Shown: piece after piece, positions 5,470-6,628 of the stretch
Numbering within the stretch: the first letter of the stretch is position 1
Layout: every line of letters starts with the position of its first letter
Position numbers and translations under genes: made by a program
Assembly (NCBI GenBank): GCA_002388885.1
Contig: DGNI01000070.1
Coordinates: 37,428-44,055 of the forward strand
DNA: 6,628 nucleotides
Origin: Parvularculaceae bacterium UBA4496
GTDB taxonomy: Bacteria; Pseudomonadota; Alphaproteobacteria; Caulobacterales; Parvularculaceae
Direction: 5' to 3'
Notes under the pieces: model-generated
The model's database searches: none
What the model was told of the DNA's origin: nothing
Seen by the model: only the letters and a program-made list of their open reading frames with translations

Positions 5470-6628
5470 AGAGCGCCTCCTTGAAAGGTTCCGCGCCGAG
5501 GCGCCGGTATGTATCCAGGAATCGCTCCCTGTCCTGACGTTTTTCGCGATAAACGCCGACAAGCTTTTCGACAGCGTCCACGACTTCATCGGATGAAAGC
5601 CCGCGACCGGCGATTTCGCCAAGCGACGCGTCTTCGGCGCCGGAGCCGCCGAGCGTTATCTGGTAAAACTCCTCGCCTTTCTTATCGACGCCGAGAATGC
5701 CGATATGGCCCACATGGTGGTGTCCGCAGGCGTTGATGCAGCCGGAGATTTTTATCTTCAGCTCGCCCAGATCTTCCTGCGTTTCGAGATCGGCGAACCG
5801 TTCAGCGATGCGCTGCGCAATCGGGATCGAGCGCGTATTCGCGAGCGTGCAGTAATCGAGACCCGGGCAGGCGATGATATCGCTCACAAGACCGATATTC
5901 GCCGTTGCAAGCTCTGCATTTTTCAGTGCTGTCCAGACCGCGAAGAGATCGTCTTTCTTCACCTGCGGCAGTACAAGATTCTGCTCATGCGTCGCACGAA
6001 TTTCATCGAAGGAATATTCTTCTGCGATATCGGCGACCGCTTCCATTTGCACATCGGTGATATCGCCGGGCACGCCGCCGATCGCCTTTAGCGAAATATT
6101 GGCGATGGCGTAGCCGGGTATTTTATGCGTAACCACATTGGTTCGGACCCAGCGCGCGAAATCGGAATTCTCCTTCCTACGCGCTTCGAGCGCCTCACTC
6201 GCATCGGTCAGTTGTTCAAACGTCGGAGCTGCGAAATAGTCGTTGATGCGCTTTATTTCTTCGATAGGAAGATCGATGCCGCTGTCTTTGATCTGCACCC
6301 ATTCATCCTCGACCATCTGCGCGAAGTTTTCTGCGCCCTCGGCATTGACGAGTATCTTGATGCGCGCCTTGTAAAGATTATCGCGGCGCCCCTGCAGGTT
6401 ATAAACGCGCAGGATCGCTTCAAGATAAGAGAGCAGATATTTCTTCGGCAGGAACTTGCGGATTGTGTGACCCACATACGGCGTGCGCCCAAGCCCGCCC
6501 CCGACAATGACTTCGAAGCCTGTTTCGCCTTCATCGTTCTTATGAATCCGCAAACCGATGTCATGGACCTTCACAGCGGCGCGGTCATGATCGGACGCCG
6601 TCACGGCGATCTTGAACTTGCGCGGCAG
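5456..6628 (-). CDS. cysI: Sulfite reductase hemoprotein (nitrite/sulfite reductase), N-terminus cut by window edge
   Basis: This is the siroheme and [4Fe-4S] enzyme that reduces sulfite to sulfide with six electrons in the cytosol. The frame is open to the right edge, giving 390 residues that begin LPRKFKIAVTAS. The family is about 550 residues, so roughly 160 are missing. A GTG at 6604 inside this frame is not the start, because the family motif continues upstream of it. In fragment numbering, 1-75 ends the first siroheme domain (KVHDIGL, GGGLGRTPYVG). Residues about 168-225 form the second ferredoxin-like half domain, including RATHEQNLVLPQV. Residues about 240-385 form the second siroheme domain. 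Cluster ligands are C254 and C260 (CPGLDYC) and C297 and C301 (GCINACGHHH). No flavoprotein partner (cysJ) is in the window, so the electron donor is unseen. It is the first visible gene of the cysI - DUF934 - cysH unit. The motifs fit sulfite better than nitrite because of the cysH neighbour. Confidence 0.94.
   Translation of the reverse strand: MPRKFKIAVTASDHDRAAVKVHDIGLRIHKNDEGETGFEVIVGGGLGRTPYVGHTIRKFLPKKYLLSYLEAILRVYNLQGRRDNLYKARIKILVNAEGAENFAQMVEDEWVQIKDSGIDLPIEEIKRINDYFAAPTFEQLTDASEALEARRKENSDFARWVRTNVVTHKIPGYAIANISLKAIGGVPGDITDVQMEAVADIAEEYSFDEIRATHEQNLVLPQVKKDDLFAVWTALKNAELATANIGLVSDIIACPGLDYCTLANTRSIPIAQRIAERFADLETQEDLGELKIKISGCINACGHHHVGHIGILGVDKKGEEFYQITLGGSGAEDASLGEIAGRGLSSDEVVDAVEKLVGVYREKRQDRERFLDTYRRLGAEPFKEALYEAA
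5476..5482 (-). promoter_or_regulatory. Ribosome binding site of the DUF934 gene
   Basis: AAGGAGG on the minus strand, six bases before the ATG at 5469 and inside the last codons of the sulfite reductase gene. It supports the short start of the DUF934 protein. Confidence 0.82.

Noticed and set aside
5470..5622. Longer N-terminus for the DUF934 protein
   Set aside because: These codons lie entirely inside the sulfite reductase gene in another frame, and the family begins close to the ATG at 5469, which has AAGGAGG upstream.
5705..6091. Plus-strand open frame of 128 codons
   Set aside because: It is antisense to the cluster-binding part of the sulfite reductase and has no recognisable domain or start signal.
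6602..6604. GTG as the start of the sulfite reductase
   Set aside because: The frame stays open upstream and encodes LPRKFKIA, the start of a conserved internal motif, so the gene continues past the window edge.

Overview
The window looks like chromosomal DNA from a Gram-negative alphaproteobacterium, most likely of the Caulobacterales/Hyphomonadales/Parvularculales type. Three things point there: a large TonB-dependent receptor of the 'IVVTGSRI' class, the compact cysI - DUF934 - cysH sulfite/sulfate reduction cluster, and moderately GC-rich coding sequence around AT-richer intergenic DNA. This placement is inference from gene content; no rRNA or marker gene is present.

Layout, left to right: (1) A TonB-dependent outer-membrane receptor on the minus strand fills 1-2983. 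It runs off the left edge, so a short C-terminal piece of the barrel is missing. (2) A 407-base divergent intergenic region (2984-3390) carries the receptor's strong ribosome binding site, weak promoter candidates on both strands and a near-perfect 33-base palindrome at 3240-3272 that looks like an operator. (3) An alpha/beta hydrolase of 287 residues on the plus strand (3391-4254) has a complete Ser-Asp-His triad by motif. (4) A minus-strand assimilatory sulfur cluster runs right to left: sulfite reductase hemoprotein (5456 to past the right edge, N-terminus missing), a DUF934 protein (5005-5469) and an iron-sulfur APS/PAPS reductase (4251-4991). The hydrolase and the reductase gene meet tail to tail and their stop codons overlap.

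The three sulfur genes form a coherent unit. CysH reduces activated sulfate (APS or PAPS) to sulfite using thioredoxin. The siroheme/[4Fe-4S] enzyme reduces sulfite to sulfide with six electrons. The DUF934 protein, translated from a start inside the end of the reductase gene, is a conserved but uncharacterised partner of this operon type. The receptor and the hydrolase are divergently arranged around the palindrome. They could be co-regulated, but nothing in the sequence identifies a shared substrate.

I see no CRISPR array, tRNA, rRNA, insertion sequence, integrase or phage gene. The least explained part is the intergenic region: the palindrome, a possible extra half-site, and an 88-codon open frame in phase with the hydrolase and separated from it by a single TAG. 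The genes themselves belong to known families, so I do not claim a new system.
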